Shown in pieces: positions 1 through 7,880 of a DNA stretch of 64,000 nucleotides. Made by a program: the position numbers and the translations under genes. Position 1 is the stretch's first letter; each line of letters opens with the position of its first letter. The DNA is from Microbacterium limosum (GTDB lineage: Bacteria > Actinomycetota > Actinomycetes > Actinomycetales > Microbacteriaceae). The DNA is taken from contig NZ_CP137080.1 of the NCBI RefSeq assembly GCF_036324365.1, forward strand, positions 2,418,001-2,482,000, written 5' to 3'. The notes under the pieces are model-generated. The model saw only the letters and a program-made list of their open reading frames with translations, did no database searches and was not told the DNA's origin.

Positions 1-63
1 TACGAGGCCCTCGAGCACAAGCTGCGCCCCGTCATCGCCTCGACGCGCGGCATCCGGGCCTGA
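1..63 (+). CDS. C-terminal end of an unidentified protein (partial)
   Basis: Frame 1 is open from the window edge to a TGA at 61-63 and encodes the last 20 residues of a protein ending ...STRGIRA. The codons are GC-rich at third positions like the neighbouring genes, which supports real coding. The piece is too short to identify a family. It is followed 34 bases later by the promoter box of ltaE on the same strand. Confidence 0.5.
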   Translation, partial: YEALEHKLRPVIASTRGIRA

Positions 64-96
64 AACCCGCCCCGCGATCCGCGCGCGGCTGCCTCG

Positions 97-102
97 TAGG
101 CT
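97..102 (+). promoter_or_regulatory. -10 box of a leaderless ltaE transcript
   Basis: TAGGCT lies exactly 6 bases before a GTG at 109. This puts transcription start on or next to the start codon, the usual geometry of leaderless actinobacterial genes. It favours GTG 109 over GTG 103 as the start. Confidence 0.55.
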
Positions 103-108
103 GTGGGG

Positions 109-1176
109 GTGACCCCCCTCCACGACGGCGCCGTGCGCGGATTCGCCTCCGACAACTACTCCGGCATCCACCCCGAGGTGCTCGCCGCCATCGCCGCGGC
201 CAACGACGGGCACCAGGTCGCCTACGGCGAGGACGCCTACACCCGGCGGCTGCAGGAGGTGTTGCGGGGGCACTTCGGCGACGGGGCCCTGGCGTTCCCC
301 GTCTTCAACGGCACGGGCGCGAACGTCGTCGGGCTGCAGTCGATGCTGCCGCGGTGGGGCGCCGTCGTCACGGCCTCCTCGGCGCACATCAACGTCGACG
401 AGGGCGGGGCGCCCGAGCGGGTCGCGGGCATCAAGCTGCTGGCGGTGCCGACGGATGACGGGAAGCTCACCCCCGAGCTGATCGATCGCGAGGCGTGGGG
501 GTGGGGTGACGAGCACCGCGCCCAGCCGCTGGTCGTGTCGATCACGCAGTCGACCGAGCTCGGCACGGTCTACACCCCCGCGGAGGTGCGCGCGATCGCC
601 GACCACGTTCACGAGCGGGGCATACGCCTGCACATGGACGGCGCGCGGCTGTCGAACGCCGCGGCATCCCTCGGCGTTCCGCTGCGCGCGCTCACCACCG
701 ACGCCGGCGTCGACGTGCTGAGCTACGGCGGCACGAAGAACGGCGCGATGATCGCCGAGGCGATCATCGTGATCGACCCGGCTGCGTCGGAGGGGCTGCG
801 CTACCTGCGCAAGCTCGACATGCAGCTGTCGTCGAAGATGCGGTTCGTCTCGGCCCAGCTGTTGGCCCTCCTGGAGGGCGACCTGTGGCTGCGCAATGCG
901 ACGCACGCGAACACGATGGCGGCGCGGCTTCGCGCGGCGGTCGAGACGGGCACCGCCGACGGCTCGATACGCGGGGTCGTCTTCACCCAGCCGACGCAGG
1001 CGAACGCGCTCTTCGCGACGCTGCCCCCGGGGGTCGCCGACCGGCTTCGCGAGAGCTTCCGCTTCTACGACTGGGACAGGCGGACGAACGAGGTGCGCTG
1101 GGTGTGCTCGTTCGACACCACCGAAGGCGACGTCGATGCGTTCGCCGCGGAGCTCGCCCGCGAGACCACGTCTTAG
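109..1176 (+). CDS. ltaE: Low-specificity L-threonine aldolase
   Basis: PLP-dependent fold-type I enzyme expected to cleave L-threonine or L-allo-threonine to glycine and acetaldehyde in the cytosol. About 355 residues from GTG 109, normal for the family. The N-terminal part carries SDNYSGIHPEV, and FNGTGANV gives the cofactor phosphate loop. HMDGAR near residue 177 supplies the Asp that binds the pyridine nitrogen, and SYGGTKNG near 210 holds the Schiff-base lysine. No Shine-Dalgarno sequence precedes the start; a TANNNT box 6 bases upstream suggests a leaderless message. GTG 103 is an alternative start. The gene is intact, but pieces of its 3' half recur at 6148-6266 beyond the formamide block. 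It converges with the oxidoreductase gene, only 8 bases away. Confidence 0.92.
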   Translation: MTPLHDGAVRGFASDNYSGIHPEVLAAIAAANDGHQVAYGEDAYTRRLQEVLRGHFGDGALAFPVFNGTGANVVGLQSMLPRWGAVVTASSAHINVDEGGAPERVAGIKLLAVPTDDGKLTPELIDREAWGWGDEHRAQPLVVSITQSTELGTVYTPAEVRAIADHVHERGIRLHMDGARLSNAAASLGVPLRALTTDAGVDVLSYGGTKNGAMIAEAIIVIDPAASEGLRYLRKLDMQLSSKMRFVSAQLLALLEGDLWLRNATHANTMAARLRAAVETGTADGSIRGVVFTQPTQANALFATLPPGVADRLRESFRFYDWDRRTNEVRWVCSFDTTEGDVDAFAAELARETTS

Positions 1177-1184
1177 CACACGAG

Positions 1185-3494
1185 TCATCCCGCAACGAGA
1201 CGCTCTGTGTGCGGCTCGATCCTGATCACCACCGACTTCGACACCGGGGTGTTGCTGCCCTCGGCGGTGCTCTCCAGCGGAACCAAGACATTCGCCTCGG
1301 GGAAGTAGGCGGCAGCACACCCCGGTGCCGTGGGATATGCGACGGCGCGGAGCCCACGGAGCTCGCGGTCCGCGTCGCCGGGGAATTCGCTGAACACGTC
1401 CACCTGCTGGCCGTCGACCAGCCCCAGCGCGCTCAGGTCGTCAGGGTTGACGAGAATCACGGCGCGACCGTTCTTGATCCCTCGGTAGCGGTCATTCAAG
1501 CCATAGATCGTGGTGTTGAACTGGTCATGGGACCGGATCGTCTGCAAGAGCAGACGACCAGGCGGACATTCCACGTGCTCGAGTTCATTGACCGTGATCA
1601 TCGCCTTGCGGGTCGGCGTCGGGAAGGTCCGGGAGTCGCGCGGCCCATGGGCGAGGACGAAACCGCCCGGCTGCCGGACTCGCTGGTTATAGCCCTCGCA
1701 GCCTGGTACGACTCGAGCGATGTGTTCCCGGATGGTGTCATAGTCTCGCTCGAATGCCGCCCAGTCGACGGGGATCGTATCGCCGAGAACCTCGCGTGCC
1801 AGCCGCGAGACGATGGCGACCTCCGAGAGAAGGCCGGGAGCGATCGGTTCGACTTGGCCGCGTGAGGGCCGGACGGCGCAGACGGTGTCCTCGACCGATA
1901 CGAACTGTTCGCCGCTGTCCTGTCGGTCGATTTCGCTACGACCCAGCGTCGGCAGGATGAGCGCCTCCTCGCCGACGACCGTGTGTGATCGGTTTAGCTT
2001 GGTCGACACCTGCACCGTCAGCGCCGTGCGGGTCATCGCTTCCTCGGCCGTCGCCGAATCCGAGACCGCAGCAGCCAGATTGCCGCCCATCGCGAACCAG
2101 ACCTTGACCCGCCCGTCGCGCATCGCCCGGATCGCCTGCACGCTGTCATGCCCGTGCTCGCGCGGAGGGGAGAAACCGAACTCGGCTTCGAGGGCGTCGA
2201 GGAACGCGTCGGGCATCTTCTCCCAGACCCCCATCGTGCGATCACCCTGCACGTTGCTGTGACCGCGGATCGGCGCTGCACCGGCGCCCGGCTTGCCGAT
2301 GTTGCCGCGCAGCAGCAACAGGTTCATGATCTCCTTGATCGTGGGGACTGCCTTCTTGTGCTGGGTGAGGCCCATCGCCCAGGTGATGATCACGTTGTCC
2401 GCGGCCATGTACCTGGCCGCAAGGTCATCGATCTCGGCAGCGGTCAGTCCGGTTGCCTCCAGGACGGCCGACTCATCGAGGTCGTCGAGGTGGCGTTCGA
2501 ACTCATCGAGCCCTTGACAGTGGCGGTCCAGGAAAGCGCGGTCGAGTACCGTTCCCGGCGCCGCCTTCTCTGCGGCGAAGACACGCCTCGACACCGCCTG
2601 CAACAGCGCCATGTCGCCGCCGAGGCGGACCTGCAGATACAGGTCGGCCAGTTGCGTGCCCTTGCCCACGATCCCCCGCACGGTTTGCGGGTTCTTGTAA
2701 CGCAGGAGCCCGGCCTCCCGCAGCGGATTGATGGCCACGATCGAGGCGCCGGCTCGCTTGGCGTCCTCCAGTGCGGTCAGCATGCGCGGATGATTCGTGC
2801 CCGGATTCTGCCCCATGACGATGATCAGGTCGGACTTCTCGAAGTCGTCGTAGCCGATCGTCGCTTTCCCGACCCCGATCGCTTCCTCCATGGCCAGTCC
2901 GGACGACTCGTGGCACATGTTCGAACAGTCCGGAAGGTTGTTGGTGCCGAAGGCGCGCGCAAACAGCTGGTACACGAATGCGGTCTCGTTCGAGGCGCGC
3001 CCGCTGGTGTAGAACGCCGCTTCGTTCGGCGATGACAGGGCGTTCAGCCGATCGGCGATCACCGTGAACGCCGCATCCCAGCTGATCGGCCGATAGTGTG
3101 CGTCACCTTTCGCCTTGTAGACCGGCTCAACCAGCCGGCCTTGCTGACCCAGCCAGTACTCGCTCTTGGCACGCAGCTGAAGAATCGAATGCGATGCCCA
3201 GAACTGGGTCGGCACGGCGAGCGGCGTCGCCTCCCAGGTGACCGCTTTGGCGCCGTTCTCGCAGAATTCAGCGACCTTGCGGTGGTCGGGATCGGGCCAC
3301 GCGCAGCTCATGCAGTCGAAGCCATCCTTCTGGTTCATCTTCGTGAGGAGCTTGACCGTCCGTCCCACGCCCATGCCGGTGAGCGCCGGAACGACCGAGT
3401 GGGTGACACCAGGGATACCCGCCGCCCATTTCATCGGAGCGGTCACGCGGACGCGGTCGCCGGTGTCCTCGCCACCTCGCGTCGTGCCTGCCAT
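1185..3494 (-). CDS. FdhF/YdeP-family molybdopterin oxidoreductase (formate dehydrogenase-like)
   Basis: A 769-residue molybdopterin-guanine-dinucleotide enzyme of the FdhF/YdeP type, probably oxidising formate to CO2. Near residue 60 is the family motif DCMSCAWPDPDHRK, with Cys61, Cys64 and Cys78. The molybdopterin core follows (YTSGRASNE, SNMCHESSG, VMGQNPGTNHPRM), then a C-terminal cofactor-binding domain with LLLQTIRSHDQFNTTIYG. There is no separate N-terminal ferredoxin domain, as usual for YdeP. A good RBS (GGGGAGGACG) precedes ATG 3494. It is the last gene downstream of the formamide channel and formamidase, so formate from formamide is the natural substrate; that is inference from context. 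No fdhD or small electron-transfer subunit is encoded nearby, and the electron acceptor is unknown. Confidence 0.85.
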   Translation of the reverse strand: MAGTTRGGEDTGDRVRVTAPMKWAAGIPGVTHSVVPALTGMGVGRTVKLLTKMNQKDGFDCMSCAWPDPDHRKVAEFCENGAKAVTWEATPLAVPTQFWASHSILQLRAKSEYWLGQQGRLVEPVYKAKGDAHYRPISWDAAFTVIADRLNALSSPNEAAFYTSGRASNETAFVYQLFARAFGTNNLPDCSNMCHESSGLAMEEAIGVGKATIGYDDFEKSDLIIVMGQNPGTNHPRMLTALEDAKRAGASIVAINPLREAGLLRYKNPQTVRGIVGKGTQLADLYLQVRLGGDMALLQAVSRRVFAAEKAAPGTVLDRAFLDRHCQGLDEFERHLDDLDESAVLEATGLTAAEIDDLAARYMAADNVIITWAMGLTQHKKAVPTIKEIMNLLLLRGNIGKPGAGAAPIRGHSNVQGDRTMGVWEKMPDAFLDALEAEFGFSPPREHGHDSVQAIRAMRDGRVKVWFAMGGNLAAAVSDSATAEEAMTRTALTVQVSTKLNRSHTVVGEEALILPTLGRSEIDRQDSGEQFVSVEDTVCAVRPSRGQVEPIAPGLLSEVAIVSRLAREVLGDTIPVDWAAFERDYDTIREHIARVVPGCEGYNQRVRQPGGFVLAHGPRDSRTFPTPTRKAMITVNELEHVECPPGRLLLQTIRSHDQFNTTIYGLNDRYRGIKNGRAVILVNPDDLSALGLVDGQQVDVFSEFPGDADRELRGLRAVAYPTAPGCAAAYFPEANVLVPLESTAEGSNTPVSKSVVIRIEPHTERLVAG

Positions 3495-3542
3495 GTTGTC
3501 CGTCCTCCCCCGCCTATGAACACCAGAGTTTCGCTTCCGCGG

Positions 3543-3573
3543 GCGGCGCGTCAGCCGAAGAGTGACGCGCCGC
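3543..3573 (-). terminator. Intercistronic stem-loop between fmdA and the fdh-like gene
   Basis: A perfect 11-bp inverted repeat (3543-3553 against 3563-3573) encloses a 9-base loop. It lies 54 bases after the fmdA stop and 49 bases before the next start. There is no U-run, so it may be an actinobacterial terminator, an attenuator or an mRNA-stabilising hairpin that lowers fdh expression relative to fmdA. Confidence 0.55.
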
Positions 3574-3626
3574 TCGCGTGCGCGGTGGTGACAGGAGCGC
3601 TCCCCTTGCGCGCCTGTCGGTGTGTG

Positions 3627-4886
3627 TCAGCTTCTGTTCGCCGAGCGCGGGGCCCCGATCCCCGGGTCGATCTGCGTCGGTCCCGCGGACGAGGGCCGAA
3701 CGTCGAAGTCGAAGATCGAAGTCGGCAGGTACACCGTCGAGCACGAGTTGGGAATATCCACCACGCCCGAGAGCCTGCCTTCGATGGGTGCGGCGCCCAG
3801 GAGCAGATAGGCCTGTTCGGGGCTGTATCCGAACTTCGTGAGGTAGTCGATCGCGTGCAGGCACGCGCGCTGGTACGACAGGTGCGAGTCGAGGTACCGC
3901 TGCTCGCCGTCCAGGGTCACCGAGGTCCCCGAGAATGCGAGCCATTCGCTGAACCGCGGGTCGACGTTGCCGGGCATGAAGATGGCGTTCTCCTGCACCC
4001 CGTAGGTATCCATTCCTCCCCGGATGATCTCGACTCGCAGGTCGATGAACCCGCCCATCTCGATTGCGCCACAGAAGGTGATCTCCCCGTCGCCCTGCGA
4101 GAAGTGGAGGTCGCCGACAGACAGGTTCGCGCCATCGACGAAGACCGGGTAGAAGATCCGCGTGCCCTTGGACAGGTTCTTGATGTCTTGGTTGCCGCCG
4201 TTCTCGCGCGGCGGCGCGGTACGGGCAGCCTCACCGGCGACGCGATCGACGTCGGATGCGGGCACTCCACCGAGTACCGCTTCTCGGGGTTCCGGAGGAA
4301 GCGCCAGCGGAGGCACGCGGTCCGGGTCGGTGGCGATCAGGTCCCGCTCACGCTTGTTCCACTTCGCAAGCAGCTCGGCGGAGGGCGCGGTTCCCATGAG
4401 CCCTGGGTGGATGAGTCCGGTGAAAGAGACGCCCGGGATGTGCCGCGAGGTCGCCGTCTGGCCGGAGAAGTCCCAGATCGCCTTGTACGCGTCGGGGAAC
4501 TGATCGACCAGGAAGCCCCCACCGTTGTTCCGGGAGAAGATCCCCGTGTATCCCCACCCCTGCCCCGCGAGCGGGCCGGAATCCTCCTGCGGGATGGGGC
4601 CGACGTCGAGGATGTCGACGACGAGCAGGTCTCCCGGTTTCGCGCCCTCCACGGCGAACGGCCCGCTCAACTTGTGCACGGTCAGCAGCGGAGCATTGAG
4701 GATGTCGTCCGCTGAGTCGTCGTTGACGATGGCGCCGTCGAACCACTCTCGGCAGTCGACGCGGAACGAGTCCCCCGGCTTGACCGTGGCCACCGGCGGG
4801 ATCTCCGGATGCCACCTGTTGTGGCCGATTTTCTCCTGGTCCTCGAACTTCTTCGTCGAGTCCAGCGGGAAGATGACGTCAGGCAT
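3627..4886 (-). CDS. fmdA: Formamidase / acetamidase
   Basis: A 419-residue FmdA_AmdA-family amidohydrolase that hydrolyses formamide (possibly acetamide) to formate and ammonia in the cytosol. The length matches the family. The N-terminus starts MPDVIFPLDS, and family blocks include NRWHPEIPP, GDSFRVDCREWFDG, HKLSGPFAVEGAKPGDLL, PGLMGTAPS, FSQGDGEITFCGAIEMGG and DYLTKFGYSPEQAYLLLGAAPIEG. ATG 4886 was chosen because an AAGGAG-type RBS sits directly upstream and the family begins there; the longer open frame continues to 5129. fmdB and the amide channel gene lie upstream, and the formate dehydrogenase-like gene follows. Together they form a formamide-to-CO2 route that also releases ammonium. 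Confidence 0.93.
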   Translation of the reverse strand: MPDVIFPLDSTKKFEDQEKIGHNRWHPEIPPVATVKPGDSFRVDCREWFDGAIVNDDSADDILNAPLLTVHKLSGPFAVEGAKPGDLLVVDILDVGPIPQEDSGPLAGQGWGYTGIFSRNNGGGFLVDQFPDAYKAIWDFSGQTATSRHIPGVSFTGLIHPGLMGTAPSAELLAKWNKRERDLIATDPDRVPPLALPPEPREAVLGGVPASDVDRVAGEAARTAPPRENGGNQDIKNLSKGTRIFYPVFVDGANLSVGDLHFSQGDGEITFCGAIEMGGFIDLRVEIIRGGMDTYGVQENAIFMPGNVDPRFSEWLAFSGTSVTLDGEQRYLDSHLSYQRACLHAIDYLTKFGYSPEQAYLLLGAAPIEGRLSGVVDIPNSCSTVYLPTSIFDFDVRPSSAGPTQIDPGIGAPRSANRS

Positions 4887-4921
4887 TGCTTTCTCCTTGT
4901 CTGGTGATCCGCCGGGGTCGC

Positions 4922-5212
4922 CTACGGCCTCGGAAGCTTGCGATGCAGCGGGTTGGAGGTGTATCCACCTCCCGAACGACGGGGGGCGCCGGGGAGACCG
5001 CCGCGGACCACCTCCGGCTCGTGCGCGCTGCGCGCGCTGCGGTCGATGAGACCGTATGCGGAGCTGCCTGCGGCGCTCAGGTGCGGTGCACTCGGAAGCC
5101 GCACCGCAGGCTGCGCGCACTGCGGGCACATGGCGTTCGCCGGGACCTCGGCCATGCTGTGTCGCTCTTCGAAGACGTCGCCCTCGCGACAGCGAAAGGT
5201 GTACGTGGGCAT
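4922..5212 (-). CDS. fmdB: FmdB-family small zinc-ribbon protein
   Basis: A 96-residue protein beginning MPTYTFRC, the N-terminal signature of the FmdB putative regulatory family. The canonical ribbon has two Cys pairs. Here the first pair is reduced to a single Cys8 and the second is CPQC near residue 30, a pattern I associate with formamidase-linked copies. The rest (SAAGSSAYGLIDRS and beyond) is basic and low in complexity. A GGAGGAG RBS precedes ATG 5212. It sits between the channel gene and fmdA (35 bases to fmdA), the classical position of fmdB. It may regulate or help mature formamidase; the exact role is not settled. Confidence 0.85.
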   Translation of the reverse strand: MPTYTFRCREGDVFEERHSMAEVPANAMCPQCAQPAVRLPSAPHLSAAGSSAYGLIDRSARSAHEPEVVRGGLPGAPRRSGGGYTSNPLHRKLPRP

Positions 5213-5237
5213 GTGGCTCCTCCAGCCGGGAGATGAT

Positions 5238-5870
5238 CTATCTGGTCGCGTCGCCCACGCGGACGCTGTCGGCGTCCGCGCTGGATCTGTTCCGCCCGAG
5301 GATGAGCGCGACGATCAGGGCGAGCACGCCGAGCGCTGCCACCACGCCCCCGAGGAGCGCGTCGGTCTGGAAGTAGCCCGAGAGAATGAACAATGCCGGA
5401 ATGGTGCCCGTGAGGAACGACACGAAGATCGTGAACCATCCCGTGGCCTTCTGGATGTCCGATCTGCCGAGTGCGAGGAGGAGGAAGAACATGAACCACA
5501 GCACGGCCCAGACCAGCCAGATGGCGCCGAAGACCGGGTCTCCGACCGCTACGAACTGCAGGATCCCCACGACGACCGCGACGATCACGACGAACAGCGA
5601 GAACCATCCCAGTCCTTCTCCGCTCACGCCTGTCCATTGGATGATCCCGACGTACAGATAGGTGAACCCGAAGAGATAGAGGCCGAAGGCGCCGAAGACG
5701 ACGGCGGGATTACCGGCCCCCTGCAGCAGGATCAGCGTCGGGAAGACCACCTGCATGCCGCCCACGAAGAAGTTCAGGATCGCCGCAGACCTGCCGGGAA
5801 TGACCCCGATGAGCATGAGCCCGTTGATGAACAGCACGGCGCCGACATAGAGAAGTCCGACGTTCGCCAT
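5238..5870 (-). CDS. amiS: AmiS/UreI-family amide/urea channel
   Basis: A 210-residue integral membrane protein of the AmiS/UreI family, which forms pores for short amides or urea. Hydrophobic segments run through the whole length, starting MANVGLLYVGAVLFINGLML. Typical elements are the NFFVGG segment after helix 1 and several Trp/Phe-rich helices (WLVWAVLWFMFFLLL). ATG 5870 has a well-placed GGTGGAG RBS; an in-frame GTG lies 9 bases upstream. It is the first gene of the formamide block, consistent with formamide uptake feeding the cytosolic formamidase. The short C-terminal tail is hydrophilic. Confidence 0.9.
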   Translation of the reverse strand: MANVGLLYVGAVLFINGLMLIGVIPGRSAAILNFFVGGMQVVFPTLILLQGAGNPAVVFGAFGLYLFGFTYLYVGIIQWTGVSGEGLGWFSLFVVIVAVVVGILQFVAVGDPVFGAIWLVWAVLWFMFFLLLALGRSDIQKATGWFTIFVSFLTGTIPALFILSGYFQTDALLGGVVAALGVLALIVALILGRNRSSADADSVRVGDATR

Positions 5871-6147
5871 GGGCTCCACCTCGCGATCGAGAGCACATCA
5901 GCGACGACGAAAACGCAGCAGCAGACGCCCATCGTGCGCGCACGCTGCGTACGGCCAGCCCCAGACCAATTCGTTCGACTCTGAACAGCTCGGCAATGGA
6001 TTTTCACGTTACGGGGCCATTGGTGCCCAAGCTAGTGTGCGCCCGAGTGCGCGTCAATAGACCGAGGTGGCGGGCGGAGAACCTAGCCCAGCGCGAAGCC
6101 GGTGCCAGCCGGGCCGGACGTGGACAAGCGTGCGCCGGCGGGCTGCG
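5871..6147. other. Leader and promoter region of the formamide operon
   Basis: No gene is visible here. The minus strand carries the operon promoter (6029-6057) and a leader of about 150 bases to amiS. An inverted repeat CAATGG/CCATTG (5994-5999 and 6017-6022) spans the predicted transcription start and could be an operator. A sequence resembling one GlnR half-site (GTAAC) lies between its arms, which alone is too weak to call nitrogen control. Confidence 0.4.
6029..6057 (-). promoter_or_regulatory. Sigma-70-type promoter of the amiS-fmdB-fmdA-fdh operon
   Basis: On the minus strand TTGACG (6057-6052) is followed after exactly 17 bases by TAGCTT (6034-6029). This is a good -35/-10 pair for the vegetative sigma factor. 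Predicted start is near 6022. Confidence 0.55.
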
Positions 6148-6266
6148 GGACGGCGCGCGGCTGTCGAGACGGGCACCGGCGATGGCTCGACCGGCTTCGC
6201 GAGAGCTTCCGCTTCTACGACTGGGACAGGCGGACGAATGAGGTGCGCTGGGTGTGCTCGTTCGAC
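6148..6266 (+). pseudogene. Decayed mosaic fragment of ltaE
   Basis: Three pieces of the intact ltaE upstream are fused in order. Bases 6148-6167 equal 636-655 exactly. Bases up to 6190 match about 941-967 with a few changes. Bases 6189-6266 match 1039-1116 with a single mismatch in 78. The two joints fall on TCGA/CGA microhomology, as expected for deletions of about 289 and 73 bases. The last 60 bases of the gene are absent and the fragment stops 5 bases before the neighbouring stop codon. It is not translatable as an aldolase. Confidence 0.9.
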
Positions 6267-6271
6267 GGCGT

Positions 6272-7105
6272 TCAGCCCGCGCGGGGCCGCCCCGTCAGCA
6301 CGCTCGCGAGCGTCGGCCGCCAGTGTCTCGAGACGTACTCGACGGCCTCGTCCACGCCGAGCGAGCGGGTGGAGTTGCCCACGCGCACCCACAGGTCGGT
6401 GGAGCCGCCGTCCCTGGACTGCACGAGGAAGACGGGCTTCGGCGAGGGTGGGCAGTTGACGGCGCAGACGACGGTGCCGTCAACGGCGGCGAATTGGATG
6501 TGCGGGAGCGTCGCGGCGTTTCGCCCGAGCAGGGTGGAGAGCAGGTCGCGCAGCCACAGCTCGAACCGGTCGTGGTCGGGGGTGCGCAGCGTCGCGAGAT
6601 CGCGCTCGAGCCCGACCGGCTGGCCGGCATCGTCCGCCCCGATCACGAGAACTCCGCCGCGCGAGTTGAGGAACGCCGCGATCGTCTTGGCGATCGCGAG
6701 CTCCATACGCGGGTCCTTCTTGTCCTCGCGCACGTTCCAGCGCGCGGTCTCCTTGAACTCGGCGACGTCGGACTCGCCCGCCGCGATCACGGCGGAGACG
6801 TCGACATCGCCGTGCGCGGGGCGCACCGCGGCCGCGATCGCGGCGGTGGCGAACGCGATCGCGACGGTCGAACCGAGGGTGACCAGGATCGTCGTCGGCA
6901 TCCACAGGCGCTGCCCGTACAGCAGCCATCCGGAGAGGAACAGCCCCACGCTCACGCCCAGCAGCGCCACGATCGTCATGGTCGTCAGGCTCAGCCGCAG
7001 GCGGCGCCCGAAGATGCGCCGCATCGCCCACGCGACGAGGTACGACACCGCGAGAACGATCGGGAGCGCGACCGCGAAGTCCACCAGGAGGGGGCTCTGC
7101 GCCAT
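6272..7105 (-). CDS. Membrane-anchored protein with AlbA_2 (Schlafen-type) domain
   Basis: A 277-residue protein. The first ~100 residues hold two or three membrane helices (LLVDFAVALPIVLAVSYLVA, TMTIVALLGVSVGLFLSGWLL, TILVTLGSTVAIAFATAAIAA). From about 120 onward the cytosolic part has the AlbA_2 / ATP-binding pattern: ESDVAEFKETARWN, then AIAKTIAAFLNSRGGVLVIGADD. The domain is known from Schlafen-like and helix-turn-helix proteins; its activity here is unknown. ATG 7105 is preferred because GGAGG lies 8 bases upstream; ATG 7111 is also possible. It follows the NUDIX-like gene by 20 bases, so the two are probably one transcript. Its 3' end abuts the ltaE remnant. Confidence 0.8.
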   Translation of the reverse strand: MAQSPLLVDFAVALPIVLAVSYLVAWAMRRIFGRRLRLSLTTMTIVALLGVSVGLFLSGWLLYGQRLWMPTTILVTLGSTVAIAFATAAIAAAVRPAHGDVDVSAVIAAGESDVAEFKETARWNVREDKKDPRMELAIAKTIAAFLNSRGGVLVIGADDAGQPVGLERDLATLRTPDHDRFELWLRDLLSTLLGRNAATLPHIQFAAVDGTVVCAVNCPPSPKPVFLVQSRDGGSTDLWVRVGNSTRSLGVDEAVEYVSRHWRPTLASVLTGRPRAG

Positions 7106-7125
7106 CCTCATCACCTCCGCCGCGG

Positions 7126-7770
7126 TCAGCGAAGGGCGCCGACGCTGGCGAGGGCGAGGCGCACGAGGGTGCCGCGACCGCCCTCCATCTCCCCCGCGAG
7201 CGTGTCGGAGCAGGCCTCCTCGGGCGACATCCACGTGACCTCGAGGGCGTCCTGCCGCGGCTCGCACGTGCCGGTCACGGGCACGACGAAGGCGAGCGAG
7301 ACGGCGTGCTGCCGGTCGTCGTGGAAGGCGCCGAGGCCCGGCATGGGGAAGTACTCCGCGACTGTGAAGGGCGTGGGCTGCGGGGGCAGCAGGGGGAAGG
7401 CCATCGGCCCGAGGTCGTTTTCGAGGTGACGGAACAGCGCGTCCCGCACCGTCTCGCCGTACCGCACGCGGCCGCTCACGATCGTGCGGGTGATCTCACC
7501 CACGGGCGTCGCGCGCAGCAGGATCCCGACCTCGGTCACGGCGCCCACCCCGTCGGTGCGGACGGGTACGGCCTCGACGTAGAGCATCGGCATCCGCCGC
7601 CGGGCCTCGGCCAGCTCGACGTCGCTCAGCCAGCCGGGGTTGCTCGCGCTGTCCGCGGCCGGTGAGCCGAAGCCCGCGCCCATGCCGCCGAGCGGGTCGC
7701 GCGGCGTGCCGGGACGGTCGTTCTCGTCGTCGCGCTCGTTCGGATCGGGGTCGGGGGTGCGGACCGGCAT
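7126..7770 (-). CDS. NUDIX-like DUF4916-type protein
   Basis: A 214-residue soluble protein. After an acidic Pro/Gly-rich N-terminus the part from about 75 resembles the NUDIX fold (VEAVPVRTDGVGAVTEVGILLRA..., GRVRYGETVRDALFRHLENDLG), close to the actinobacterial DUF4916 group. The classical GX5EX7REUXEEXGU box is not intact, so hydrolase activity is uncertain. ATG 7770 follows an AGGAGG with unusually short spacing. It is the first gene of a probable two-gene operon with the AlbA_2 membrane protein and is divergent from the esterase gene. Confidence 0.7.
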   Translation of the reverse strand: MPVRTPDPDPNERDDENDRPGTPRDPLGGMGAGFGSPAADSASNPGWLSDVELAEARRRMPMLYVEAVPVRTDGVGAVTEVGILLRATPVGEITRTIVSGRVRYGETVRDALFRHLENDLGPMAFPLLPPQPTPFTVAEYFPMPGLGAFHDDRQHAVSLAFVVPVTGTCEPRQDALEVTWMSPEEACSDTLAGEMEGGRGTLVRLALASVGALR

Positions 7771-7880
7771 GCCTCCTGTATACCGCAGGGCGGGCCCCGA
7801 TCCGGGTGCGGTGATCGGCTCGCCCGCGATCGCCGACGCGACGCGCACGGTTGTCGGCGGGGTTTGCGAGGATGAGGGGC

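Noticed and set aside
3543..3573. Riboswitch upstream of the fdh-like gene
   Set aside because: Only a simple hairpin without conserved riboswitch core elements; a molybdenum-cofactor-type element would need a larger structure.
1185..6266. Composite transposon carrying the formamide genes
   Set aside because: No transposase, terminal inverted repeats or clear target duplication were seen; the flanking repeats are ltaE coding sequence, so duplication or recombination explains them better.
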